Shown here: one piece after another, positions 1 through 5,970 of the stretch | Layout: each line of letters begins with the position of its first letter | Position numbering within the stretch: the first letter of the stretch is position 1 | Source: Clostridium sp. SCN 57-10 | GTDB lineage: Bacteria > Bacillota > Clostridia > Oscillospirales > Butyricicoccaceae | Reading direction: 5' to 3' | NCBI GenBank assembly: GCA_001725215.1 | Contig: MEFT01000142.1 | Location: 1 to 6,185 of the forward strand | DNA: 6,185 bases | Translations under genes and position numbers: made by a program | Notes under the pieces: model-generated | What the model saw: the letters and a program-made list of their open reading frames with translations, nothing else | Databases searched by the model: none | What the model was told of the DNA's origin: nothing

Positions 1-393
1 AACGATTTCCGCTACAGCCGCGTCAACCGCCTTGGCGATGCCTTTGCGCAGTACCATCGGGTTTGCGCCGGCCGTTACGTTCTTGAGGCCCTCGCGCACG
101 ATGGCCTGCGCGAGCAGGGTCGCCGTCGTGGTGCCGTCGCCCGCGACGTCGTTCGTCTTGGTGGCAACTTCTTTGACGAGCTGCGCGCCCATGTTTTCAA
201 ACACGTCGTCAAGCTCGACGTCGCGCGCGATGGTCACACCGTCATTGGTGATGAGGGGTGCGCCGAACTTCTTATCCAGCACAACGTTGCGGCCCTTGGG
301 GCCGAGGGTTACCTTCACGGTATCGGCAAGCTTATTGACACCGCGCTCCAGTGCGGCGCGCGCTTCCTGGCCAAACAGAATTTCCTTGGACAT
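1..393 (-). CDS. groEL: Chaperonin GroEL (60 kDa), N-terminal part, cut by window edge
   Basis: This is the first 131 residues of the large chaperonin subunit, which forms a double ring in the cytosol and folds proteins using ATP with its lid GroES. The translation begins MSKEILFGQEARAALERG and carries the hallmark nucleotide-binding segments: LGPKGRNVVLD at residues 30-40, NDGVTIARDVEL at about 50-61, and GDGTTTAT at 85-92 with the catalytic aspartate. It continues with GLKNVTAGANPMVLRKGIA. The start is the ATG at 391-393, preceded by a strong AGGGAGGT ribosome binding site. groES ends only 20 bases upstream, so the two genes are cotranscribed. A normal GroEL has about 540 residues, so roughly three quarters lies beyond the left edge. 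Nothing in the visible part is unusual. Confidence 0.98.
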   Translation of the reverse strand, partial: MSKEILFGQEARAALERGVNKLADTVKVTLGPKGRNVVLDKKFGAPLITNDGVTIARDVELDDVFENMGAQLVKEVATKTNDVAGDGTTTATLLAQAIVREGLKNVTAGANPMVLRKGIAKAVDAAVAEIV

Positions 394-413
394 AGTGAAA
401 TTACCTCCCTAAA

Positions 414-698
414 TTATTCGACAATCGCAAGAATGTCATTCTGGCGAACGACGACGAACTCGTCGTTGTTGAGCTTAACCTCGGTGCCGGAATATTTGCT
501 GAAGATCACACGGTCGCCCGCCTTGACCGACATCTTAATCTCCTTGCCGTCCACCACGCCGCCGGGGCCGACCGCGATCACTTCCGCCACCTGGGGCTTT
601 TCCTTCGCGGAGCCGGTCAGGATGATGCCGCTCTTCGTCGTCTCTTCCATCTCGACCATCTTTACAACTACTCGATCCTGTAACGGTACAAGTTTCAT
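414..698 (-). CDS. groES: Co-chaperonin GroES (10 kDa)
   Basis: The 94-residue product is the single-domain lid that forms a heptameric cap on GroEL. It begins MKLVPLQDRVVVKMVEMEETT. It has the mobile-loop segment TTKSGIILTGSAKEKPQ at about residues 20-36, then AEVIAVGPG, the GDRVIFSKYSGTEVK strand and the terminal NDILAIVE, all typical of the family, and the length is standard. I chose the ATG at 696-698 because it has a GAGG ribosome binding site about 9 bases upstream. The frame stays open to a TTG at 779, but that lies upstream of the predicted transcription start and across the CIRCE operator, so it cannot be the start. It is the first gene of the groES-groEL operon. Confidence 0.98.
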   Translation of the reverse strand: MKLVPLQDRVVVKMVEMEETTKSGIILTGSAKEKPQVAEVIAVGPGGVVDGKEIKMSVKAGDRVIFSKYSGTEVKLNNDEFVVVRQNDILAIVE

Positions 699-723
699 TA
701 TTGCAACCTCGCTTTTTTGTATT

Positions 724-750
724 TTAGCACTCAACTCAACCGAGTGCCAA
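724..750 (-). promoter_or_regulatory. CIRCE operator (HrcA binding site) of groESL
   Basis: Two 9-bp arms, TTAGCACTC (724-732) and GAGTGCCAA (742-750), are separated by 9 bp. They match the CIRCE consensus TTAGCACTC-N9-GAGTGCTAA at 17 of 18 arm positions; the one deviation is C for T at 748. The element begins a few bases downstream of the predicted groES transcription start, the usual place for HrcA repression released by heat stress. hrcA itself is not in the window. Confidence 0.95.
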
Positions 751-761
751 TTTCTATTCTT

Positions 762-790
762 ATGATAGTCTACCCACAATAAAAATGCAA
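762..790 (-). promoter_or_regulatory. Sigma-A-type promoter of groES-groEL
   Basis: On the minus strand, a -35 box TTGCAT (785-790) and a -10 box TATCAT (762-767) are separated by exactly 17 bp. The predicted start is near 755, directly next to the CIRCE element, giving a leader of about 57 bases. AT-rich sequence with A/T runs upstream (about 791-820) could act as an UP element. Confidence 0.75.
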
Positions 791-818
791 TACCTAATTG
801 AAAATATTTTTTTAATTT

Positions 819-906
819 ATGCTATCAACATAGAAAAAGCCGCTGATCGCCGAATTTGTGTGTAATTGCAATCTCGTCGTTCGTTTGCTATAATAATGCT
901 ATCAAC
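819..906. repeat. 11-bp direct repeat ATGCTATCAAC flanking the cyclase promoter
   Basis: The identical 11-mer ATGCTATCAAC occurs at 819-829 and 896-906, both on the plus strand, 77 bp apart. The second copy starts two bases after the cyclase -10 box and covers the predicted transcription start. The first lies about 40 bp upstream of the -35. The sequence shows the repeat; an operator role is inference. Confidence 0.5.
866..894 (+). promoter_or_regulatory. Sigma-A-type extended -10 promoter of the cyclase gene
   Basis: A -35 TTGCAA (866-871) and a perfect -10 TATAAT (889-894) are spaced by 17 bp. TG at 886-887 makes an extended -10. The predicted start is near 901, about 27 bases before the ATG. 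It points away from the groESL promoter, so the two units are divergent from the same gap. Confidence 0.8.
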
Positions 907-927
907 CATTTTGAAAGGAACCCAATC

Positions 928-1575
928 ATGAGAATCATTGACTTGACGCACACCATTTCAGGCGATATGCCGGTCTACCCGGGTACGGAAGGGCCGCAGC
1001 TTTCGGCGGCGAACACTTATGAGAATGATGGCTTTCGCGAAACGCTGCTGCACATGTATTCTCATACGGGTACGCACATGGATGCGCCGAGCCATCTATT
1101 CCCCGGCGCCTTGTCGCTCGATCAAAAAAATGCCTCCGCTTTTGTCGGAACGGCGTGCATCATCGACGCATCGGACGTTCGTCCGGGCGAGACCATCGGT
1201 CTTTCCTATCTCGATCGCAACCGCGAACGCGTCGAGCGAGCAGAATTCATCCTGTTCCGCACCGGTTGGGAGCAGTATTGGGGGCAGGAAGCATATTTCG
1301 GGGCATATCCGGTTATTTCAGAGGAAGTTGCGGCCTATTTGGTCACGCATAAAAAGAAAGGCGTCGGACTTGATAATATCGGCCTTGACCCGATTGCCGA
1401 CGCACGGCTGACGCTGCATCGCATCGTGCTCGCCGACGGCGGCATGGTTATTCTGGAAAACCTCTGCAACCTTGCACAAATCGGCGACGCAGAGTTTTTA
1501 CTTGCCGCGCTTCCGCTTAAGTATGAAAACGCCGACGGTGCACCCGTCCGCGCCATCGCCATTCTGCAAAACTAA
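928..1575 (+). CDS. Cyclase family protein (kynurenine formamidase-like metal-dependent hydrolase)
   Basis: The 215-residue protein belongs to the cyclase/kynurenine formamidase family of metal-dependent hydrolases (Pfam Cyclase). It opens with the family's DLTHTISGDMPVYPG segment and carries the metal-binding signature HTGTHMDAPSH at residues 46-56. GVGLDNIGLDP follows at 145-155, and LADGGMVILENLCNL near the C-terminus matches the conserved active-site strand. Family members hydrolyse N-formylkynurenine, isatin or other amides and lactams. The substrate cannot be read here and no tryptophan-catabolism genes are adjacent. The ATG at 928 has an AAAGGA site at 914-919, 8 bases upstream; the frame is open back to 856, but that would cross the promoter. 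There is no signal peptide, so it should be cytosolic. It appears to be a single-gene unit ending at the terminator at 1587. Confidence 0.92.
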   Translation: MRIIDLTHTISGDMPVYPGTEGPQLSAANTYENDGFRETLLHMYSHTGTHMDAPSHLFPGALSLDQKNASAFVGTACIIDASDVRPGETIGLSYLDRNRERVERAEFILFRTGWEQYWGQEAYFGAYPVISEEVAAYLVTHKKKGVGLDNIGLDPIADARLTLHRIVLADGGMVILENLCNLAQIGDAEFLLAALPLKYENADGAPVRAIAILQN

Positions 1576-1586
1576 ACACATAGAAA

Positions 1587-1619
1587 AAAGCGCCGCAAAA
1601 CTCCGTTTTGCGGCGCTTT
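1587..1619. terminator. Bidirectional intrinsic terminator between convergent units
   Basis: A perfect 15-bp stem (1587-1601 paired with 1605-1619) closes a 3-base loop. It starts 12 bases after the cyclase stop. Read on the minus strand the stem is followed by six T residues, so it is at least as good for the lipid-kinase operon coming from the right. On the plus strand the tail is the weaker TTTATTAT. Its GC core TTGCGGCGCTT is also found in the hpf terminator. Confidence 0.9.
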
Positions 1620-1684
1620 ATTATGTACCAGACCTTTTAAATGATCCCCATCAGCCCGTGAAATCTGTATTTTGCAATTCGTGC

Positions 1685-1831
1685 CTATACCACAGCAAAT
1701 TCACGCGTTTCCGCCGCCACGCACGGCCTCACGGGACGCACGCCGCACGGAACGATCAAGCCAAGCTTTTGCGGAGCGATACGCATTTTAATGCGGCTCG
1801 AGAGCACAATCTCGCCGTCAAGGCTCGCGCG
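1685..1831 (-). pseudogene. Out-of-frame C-terminal remnant of the lipid kinase
   Basis: Immediately past the kinase stop, the frame shifted by one base encodes about 48 residues. These include ASLDGEIVL, then IKMRIAPQKLGLIVP, ending at a TAG at 1685-1687. This matches the C-terminal end of YegS/BmrU/DgkB-type kinases, where a conserved DGE (codons at 1811-1819) is followed by a strand and a final hydrophobic xxVP segment. It has no start codon or ribosome binding site of its own. In intact relatives some 12-15 residues separate the 'AR' position of the truncated frame from DGE; here they nearly abut. This suggests a small deletion of a length not divisible by three, rather than a single-base error. 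Confidence 0.75.
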
Positions 1832-2606
1832 CCGTGATGATGTGGGGAATCTCGGTATGTCTGCCCTGCTTGTAAATATCGAACACCTTCGCGACCGTCA
1901 GCCGGCCAACATCGCGCACGAGCAGCACGTTAAGCTTGCCGTCGGTGATGTCCGCCTCGGGCACGGGAGAAAATCCCCCGCCGTAGTGCCGCCCGTTTCC
2001 GATGAGCATCAGCGTATATTTACCGTCGCACCGCTCACCGTCAATCTCTATGCAGTATGGCCGTGCGATGCCGCGCGCCACCTGCTCTACGGTAGACGCG
2101 AGATAGGGCCACTGCCCCTTCATAAGCGGCACACGCTTAAATTTCTGCATACCATGCGCAATACGCGCATCAAGCCCCACGCTGAGAATGTTGAGCGCCA
2201 CGCCGCAGTCCGACTCGATGTAATCGACGGGCAGAATCTCACCGGCACAAAGTTCTTCCAGATTTAAGAAGCGCCGCTGCGCCTCGCCGAACAGCTTCAC
2301 GTAATCGTTGCCCGTACCGCTGGGATAGTGGGTAAACACGGCGTTTGCAATGCGGCTTACCCCCTCCGCAACCTCCTTCAGCGTGCCGTCTCCCCCGCAG
2401 GCATAAAAGCGTAGGTCGCGCCCGGGAAAACGCACCGAAGCATTTTCCACCAGCGTGATGGCATGGCGCGGATATTCCGTGATGAAAATCTCATATTCCA
2501 TCGGCCTTTTGTGCGACAGCGCCTTAATCGCGCTTGCAATTTCTGTTGTTTGGTCGTGCGAGCCTGCTGCCGGGTTGACGATAAAGATATGCTTTGTCTG
2601 GTTCAT
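1818..2606 (-). CDS. Diacylglycerol kinase-type lipid kinase (YegS/BmrU family), C-terminally truncated by a frame break
   Basis: This 262-residue product belongs to the family that phosphorylates diacylglycerol or related lipids with ATP at the inner membrane face. It has NPAAG at residues 11-15, the nucleotide-binding GGDGT at 71-75, PSGTGND at 95-101, SVGLDA at 142-147, GNGRHYGGGF at 203-212 and a P-x-A-(x)4-DGKL motif around 216-225. Intact relatives have about 290-310 residues and end with a DGE-containing segment. Here translation stops at TGA (1818-1820) and that segment continues in another frame. The proposed catalytic-base glutamate of this family is, from memory, the E of DGE, so the encoded protein may be inactive. 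The ATG at 2604-2606 has a GGAGAGG site (2616-2622). It lies 31 bases after the methyltransferase stop and is the second gene of that operon. Confidence 0.88.
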   Translation of the reverse strand: MNQTKHIFIVNPAAGSHDQTTEIASAIKALSHKRPMEYEIFITEYPRHAITLVENASVRFPGRDLRFYACGGDGTLKEVAEGVSRIANAVFTHYPSGTGNDYVKLFGEAQRRFLNLEELCAGEILPVDYIESDCGVALNILSVGLDARIAHGMQKFKRVPLMKGQWPYLASTVEQVARGIARPYCIEIDGERCDGKYTLMLIGNGRHYGGGFSPVPEADITDGKLNVLLVRDVGRLTVAKVFDIYKQGRHTEIPHIITAREP

Positions 2607-2637
2607 GATGGATTGCCTCTCCGTTTTCGGTTTTTGG

Positions 2638-3756
2638 TCAGTTTCCGTTTTTGAAGTACATATACAGCCCGCACTTGATCATGCCGTTATACAGCTTGCG
2701 CTTCTTGTCACACGTACGACCAAAATGGGCTTCAAAGCTTTCATCGGAGGAAAGCACATACATCTTGAGCTGCGGATTGCTCTGCGTGGCGCGCCCGAGC
2801 GCGGCATAGAGCGCATGAGCTTGCTCCGCGTCGAGCAGCCGAACACCGTAGGGCGGGTTTGCCATCATAACCTGCCACGGGGAAAAATCAAGCTTGGTCG
2901 CGTCGGCGCGGCGAATGGTGATGCAGTCGTGCACGCCTGCGCGGCGGGCGTTTTCCTCCGTCAGCGCCACCGCTTCTGGCGATAAATCCGACGCCGTGAT
3001 GGGCAGCTTTTCGTGCCGCTCGCGCGCGACGGCTTCTTCGCGAGCCGTCGCAAAGACCGACGTATCAAAGAATCCCCACTGCTCTGCTTCAAATCTACGG
3101 CGCGCGCCGGGCGAAACGCCAAGCGCGGCAAGTGCCGCCTCAATGGCGATGGTGCCCGAACCGCAGAACGGGTCGATCAGGCTTTCGCGCCCGCGATAGC
3201 GCGCGACTTTGACGATGGACGCCGCAAGCGTTTCGCGCAACGTCGCGTCCGATGTCTCCAGCTTATAGCCGCGCTTATAGAGCGGCTGCCCCGTGGTATC
3301 GAGGGAAATTTCGCAGCGGTCGTTGAGCAGCGAAAAGCGAACCTGCAGTTTGCAACCGTCTTCCGCAAACCAAGAGACCCCGTGCGACAGCTTCAATCGC
3401 TCGACAATTGCTTTCTTCACGATTTTCTGGCAGTCGGGCACGCTGAACAGCTTGGAAGAGACGCTGTATCCCTTAACGGGAAACGCGTCGTTCGGCCCTA
3501 TAAAGTCAGCCCACGGAATTGCCTTAACTCCTTCGAACAGCTCGTCGAATGTTGTGGCGCGGAACGACGCGAGGTTGAGCAGCACACGTTCGCCGCAGCG
3601 CAACATGACATTGGCCCGCGCACACTCCGCCATATCGCCCGAAAAGCGCACCTTGCCGTTCTCGGCGACCACGTCAGCAAAGTGATTGAAGCGAAGCTCA
3701 TCCGCCACAAGTGCCTCCACACCCATAAGGCACGGCACGCTGAATTGATAATTCAT
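2638..3756 (-). CDS. THUMP-domain class I SAM-dependent RNA methyltransferase (RlmL/YpsC-like)
   Basis: The 372-residue protein has the layout of bacterial N2-guanine RNA methyltransferases. An N-terminal ferredoxin-like/THUMP region (about residues 1-160) binds RNA. The linker contains LYKRGYK and a DATLRETLAAS segment (170-180). The Rossmann-type methyltransferase domain has the SAM-binding motif DPFCGSGT at 195-202, an ASD acidic-loop motif at 255-257 and the catalytic NPPYG at 300-304. The length fits the stand-alone YpsC-type enzyme, not the much longer RlmKL fusion of enterobacteria. 23S rRNA is the likely target but the exact base is not readable. The ATG at 3754-3756 has an AGGAGA site 6 bases upstream. 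It is the first gene of a two-gene operon with the lipid kinase. Confidence 0.93.
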   Translation of the reverse strand: MNYQFSVPCLMGVEALVADELRFNHFADVVAENGKVRFSGDMAECARANVMLRCGERVLLNLASFRATTFDELFEGVKAIPWADFIGPNDAFPVKGYSVSSKLFSVPDCQKIVKKAIVERLKLSHGVSWFAEDGCKLQVRFSLLNDRCEISLDTTGQPLYKRGYKLETSDATLRETLAASIVKVARYRGRESLIDPFCGSGTIAIEAALAALGVSPGARRRFEAEQWGFFDTSVFATAREEAVARERHEKLPITASDLSPEAVALTEENARRAGVHDCITIRRADATKLDFSPWQVMMANPPYGVRLLDAEQAHALYAALGRATQSNPQLKMYVLSSDESFEAHFGRTCDKKRKLYNGMIKCGLYMYFKNGN

Positions 3757-3800
3757 GTTTTTCTCCTGTAAACTCTTACTTTTCGCAAATATATATTGTT

Positions 3801-3829
3801 ATTATGACCGATTTTACGGCCATACGCAA
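3801..3829 (-). promoter_or_regulatory. Promoter of the methyltransferase-lipid kinase operon
   Basis: On the minus strand, a -35 TTGCGT (3824-3829) and a -10 CATAAT (3801-3806) have a 17-bp spacer. The predicted start is near 3794 with a leader of about 38 bases. It lies just downstream of the hpf terminator, consistent with a separate unit. Confidence 0.65.
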
Positions 3830-3839
3830 GATAAAATCG
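3809..3839. repeat. 8-bp inverted repeat overlapping the methyltransferase promoter
   Basis: CGATTTTA (3809-3816) and TAAAATCG (3832-3839) are perfect inverted copies 15 bp apart. They cover the spacer and flank the -35 box of the predicted promoter. It could be an operator, a weak RNA hairpin beyond the hpf terminator, or chance in AT-rich sequence. Confidence 0.35.
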
Positions 3840-3842
3840 AAA

Positions 3843-3870
3843 AAAGAAGCGCCTTGCGGCGCTTCTTTTA
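3843..3870 (-). terminator. Intrinsic terminator of hpf
   Basis: A perfect 12-bp stem (3843-3854 with 3859-3870) has a 4-base loop that reads GCAA, a GNRA-type tetraloop, on the minus strand. A run of T residues follows on that strand. It sits 12 bases past the hpf stop codon. Confidence 0.92.
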
Positions 3871-3882
3871 ATTACAGTCGCA

Positions 3883-4410
3883 TTAGTCCATGCCGACCAG
3901 CATCCCGTATCCGCCGTTGTTTCGGCGATATACCACACAATGCCGCTCTTTCTCGTCACTGTTGCGGAAGAAAAAGAACTGATGGCCAAGCAGGTTCATC
4001 TGCAAGATCGCGTCGTCAGCCGTCATGGGTTTGAGCGTAATATCCTTCACGCGCACAAGATCGAACGCCTCTTCTTCAGAAAGCTCGCTCTGCGGGGTTT
4101 GAAAATCGAACGCACCGGCGCGCAGCCTCTTTTCAAGCCGTGTCTTATTCTTCATGATCTGCCGCTCGATGCTGGCGATGGCACCGTCAATCGAGGCGTA
4201 CATATCGCCCGTCTGCTCCTGCGCGCGGAAAAGCATGCCCTCGTGCTGTACGGTGATTTCGGCCGAATGGCGGCCGCGTTCAATGCTGAAGGTGATTGAG
4301 GCCGAAGCATCGCGGTCAAAGTAGCGATCTAGCTTCTCACATTTCTTTGCAGCATACGCCTTCAGATCTTCCGACACCATAACCTTACGTTCGGTAAATT
4401 TCGTTGTCAT
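3883..4410 (-). CDS. hpf: Ribosome hibernation promoting factor, long form (HPF/RaiA)
   Basis: The 175-residue protein is a long-type hibernation factor. Its N-terminal domain binds the 30S decoding centre and blocks mRNA/tRNA, and its C-terminal domain dimerises to join two 70S ribosomes into 100S particles when growth slows. The N-terminal S30AE domain spans about residues 1-95 (start MTTKFTERKVMVSEDLKAYA, and DMYASIDGAI at 69-78). A charged linker follows. The C-terminal domain (about 118-172) reads LVRVKDITLKPM, DDAILQMNLLGHQFFFFRN and VVYRRNNGGYGMLV. I chose the ATG at 4408-4410, 8 bases after AAGGAG (4419-4424); an in-frame GTG at 4417-4419 overlaps that site and is unlikely. It is a single-gene unit. 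The GGYGML end is the expected family terminus. Confidence 0.97.
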   Translation of the reverse strand: MTTKFTERKVMVSEDLKAYAAKKCEKLDRYFDRDASASITFSIERGRHSAEITVQHEGMLFRAQEQTGDMYASIDGAIASIERQIMKNKTRLEKRLRAGAFDFQTPQSELSEEEAFDLVRVKDITLKPMTADDAILQMNLLGHQFFFFRNSDEKERHCVVYRRNNGGYGMLVGMD

Positions 4411-4463
4411 GAACAGCACTCCTTCAAGTTGTATTCGCTACGCCATATGAAGTTGTTAGTTAC

Positions 4464-4491
4464 ATTATACCACATATTACGGATTTGAACA
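4464..4491 (-). promoter_or_regulatory. Extended -10 promoter of hpf
   Basis: The minus strand has a perfect -10 TATAAT (4464-4469) preceded by TGG, an extended -10. The -35 is poor: the best candidate is TGTTCA at 4486-4491 with a 16-bp spacer. The predicted leader is about 47 bases. A weak -35 could mean dependence on an activator or an alternative sigma factor, which is inference. Confidence 0.65.
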
Positions 4492-4607
4492 GGGGTATTT
4501 TGTGAATTTTTCACTTCTTTTGTCGCAGAAGACACCTGCATGGCGATCAGGTTTTCTCTGCGCCCGGAGCATTAAAACAGTTTGCTCGTGGTAAAGCTTC
4601 CGCTTCT
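4492..4607. other. Intergenic gap between the regulator and hpf, no clear terminator
   Basis: No gene is visible. The gap holds a small perfect hairpin (GTGAA/TTCAC, 4502-4514), an imperfect inverted repeat (4526-4538 with 4548-4560, 10 of 13 positions pairing) and a 6-bp inverted repeat GTAAAG/CTTTAC (4591-4611) across the regulator stop. None is followed by a T run on the minus strand. The regulator therefore lacks a convincing terminator, and some read-through into hpf is possible. Confidence 0.5.
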
Positions 4608-5939
4608 TTACGCTTCTCCATGCGGCGGGGATAGCTGCAGCTCATACTGAATGGTCGGCCGCCCTTTCTTGCCACCCGCGTTTTCCGCATAGATACGCGC
4701 GCCGCCCGCATTCATGACTTTATTAAGGATTCTGCTTGCCGAACGGCGGGTTACCCCCATAAACTCCGCAAGCTCATGTGCGGTCATAATATTGCTGCCC
4801 GCCACCTTGCCGTATGCAAGCATCTTTTGCAGCACAAGGTGGTCAACGCCAAGCTTTGCTGACTGCTCGAGCAGCCATTCATCCGGCCGCGATTCATATT
4901 CCGCATTTTGAACGCCCAACGGCCCCGCAAAGCGACCCTGATGCGATACATAGAACACACAATCGGCGGCCTCGGCCATATCTAACGCGCGGCTGGCATT
5001 CAGGCGCGCCTGAAACTGGGTGCGCCCCGTACCCAAACCCATAAACATGGTTTCTCTGATCTCATATGGAACCAGGTCTTGAAACGGAATAACTGAAAAC
5101 CCGTTTGTAATTTCCGAAAGCTCCTTATGCCGCGTCACAATCTCAAGCTTTTGCTGGTACTGCGTAAAAGAAAAATCATATCCGTTCAACCGTGCGTGGT
5201 GCGCGATGATTTCGTTGCACTTTGCAAGCAGATGCCCGCTCGTCTCGTTGTCTTCCGCGGCGCACTGGATGACCGCAACGGCGACCAGCTGCTCTTCCGC
5301 CGCTTTTGTGGTCAGGATGTTGACGATTTGCAGGATAAAGTTTGAAATATATTCTTTGGACGGGAGCATATATACATAAGGTACCCCAGCCGCCTCTAAA
5401 TCTTGGACAATGCCGCCGAAGCGGGTTACCGCCAAATCGGTTTTTCCCGAGTGATGCAATGACAGATGCCATTCCTTCACCTTTTGAGTCAGCCGGCTGC
5501 CGTAATCACTTCCCAGATCGAAGTATTGCTTGAAGCTTTTATCGAGCATATAGGGTTTTTGCTGTTCGGGAAACAGGCGAATATAGCTCTTTTGGGCATC
5601 TGCAAAAGGCAAAATATCAATCGACATCCGCGAAAAATCGAAATTTCGGTTTTCCAGCAGCTGCCGATACAGAATGGAGGTAAGATCGGCAGCCATGGTG
5701 TCAAACGAAAAGCATGGCGCAAGCTCGTCATGGTTTTGCGTGGCGTACATCTGGTATAAATGGCCACTGAACACGATGGCATCGAACTTCTGCCCGTATT
5801 GCTGATACAGCTCACGCGCGCGCAGGTTATTGGCCGCCTCGAGCAACGTTATATTGCAATACGAATTGAGGTCGGGCAGGATTTCATGCATGAAAGCCCA
5901 AATCGTAGGGCTTACAATCGCGGCTATCTTGAACTTCAA
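4608..5939 (-). CDS. Winged-helix transcriptional regulator with sensor and GGDEF/GTP-cyclohydrolase III-like fold region (unrecognised family)
   Basis: I cannot name this 443-residue protein. Its C-terminus has a winged helix: MTAHELAEFMGVTRRSASRILNKVM is a helix-turn-helix (about residues 385-409), followed by a basic wing with GGKKGRPTIQYEL. The middle (about 218-330) starts with a hydrophobic strand, LVAVAVIQC, and later has GLGTGRT and an ARLNASRALDMA helix. That pattern resembles nucleotide-cyclase-fold domains such as GTP cyclohydrolase III or degenerate GGDEF. The N-terminal 200 residues have alternating strands (DAIVFSGHLY, DLAVTRFGGIVQDL, VPYVYMLPS) reminiscent of PrpR-type ligand sensors; this is weak. 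No signal peptide or membrane segment is seen. The start is TTG at 5937-5939, with AAAGGA 11 bases upstream; an in-frame stop lies three codons before it, so no earlier start exists. It is divergent from the M20 gene, its likely target. Confidence 0.8.
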   Translation of the reverse strand: MKFKIAAIVSPTIWAFMHEILPDLNSYCNITLLEAANNLRARELYQQYGQKFDAIVFSGHLYQMYATQNHDELAPCFSFDTMAADLTSILYRQLLENRNFDFSRMSIDILPFADAQKSYIRLFPEQQKPYMLDKSFKQYFDLGSDYGSRLTQKVKEWHLSLHHSGKTDLAVTRFGGIVQDLEAAGVPYVYMLPSKEYISNFILQIVNILTTKAAEEQLVAVAVIQCAAEDNETSGHLLAKCNEIIAHHARLNGYDFSFTQYQQKLEIVTRHKELSEITNGFSVIPFQDLVPYEIRETMFMGLGTGRTQFQARLNASRALDMAEAADCVFYVSHQGRFAGPLGVQNAEYESRPDEWLLEQSAKLGVDHLVLQKMLAYGKVAGSNIMTAHELAEFMGVTRRSASRILNKVMNAGGARIYAENAGGKKGRPTIQYELQLSPPHGEA

Positions 5940-5970
5940 TAAACTTCACGTCCTTTATCTGAACAGGCTA

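Noticed and set aside
32..412. Plus-strand open frame (126 codons) opposite groEL
   Set aside because: Ser/Thr/Ala-rich antisense translation of a certain GroEL coding region, with no independent evidence.
696..779. N-terminal extension of GroES to a TTG at 779
   Set aside because: The extension would start upstream of the promoter -10 and run through the CIRCE operator. The ATG at 698 has a ribosome binding site and gives the standard length.
856..927. N-terminal extension of the cyclase protein to 856
   Set aside because: It crosses a near-ideal promoter; the ATG at 928 has a well-placed ribosome binding site and begins at the family's DLTHTI segment.
1811..1840. Programmed ribosomal frameshift restoring the full lipid kinase
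   Set aside because: No slippery heptamer or suitable downstream structure is visible, the family is not known for recoding, and the missing dozen residues point to a deletion.
1791..2267. Plus-strand open frame (158 codons) opposite the lipid kinase
   Set aside because: The minus strand carries all the lipid-kinase motifs; this frame has no recognisable domain and no ribosome binding site.
2455..2985. Plus-strand open frame (176 codons) spanning the kinase-methyltransferase junction
   Set aside because: It is antisense to two real genes and to the kinase ribosome binding site, and its translation shows no conserved features.
3013..3771. Long plus-strand open frame (252 codons) opposite the methyltransferase
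   Set aside because: It is a shadow of the GC-rich methyltransferase gene: low-complexity Arg/Ala-rich translation, no family motif, and the opposite strand has clear catalytic motifs.
4408..4419. GTG at 4417-4419 as the hpf start
   Set aside because: It overlaps the AAGGAG ribosome binding site that serves the ATG at 4410.
4526..4560. Imperfect inverted repeat as terminator of the winged-helix regulator gene
   Set aside because: The stem has internal mismatches and is not followed by a T run on the minus strand.
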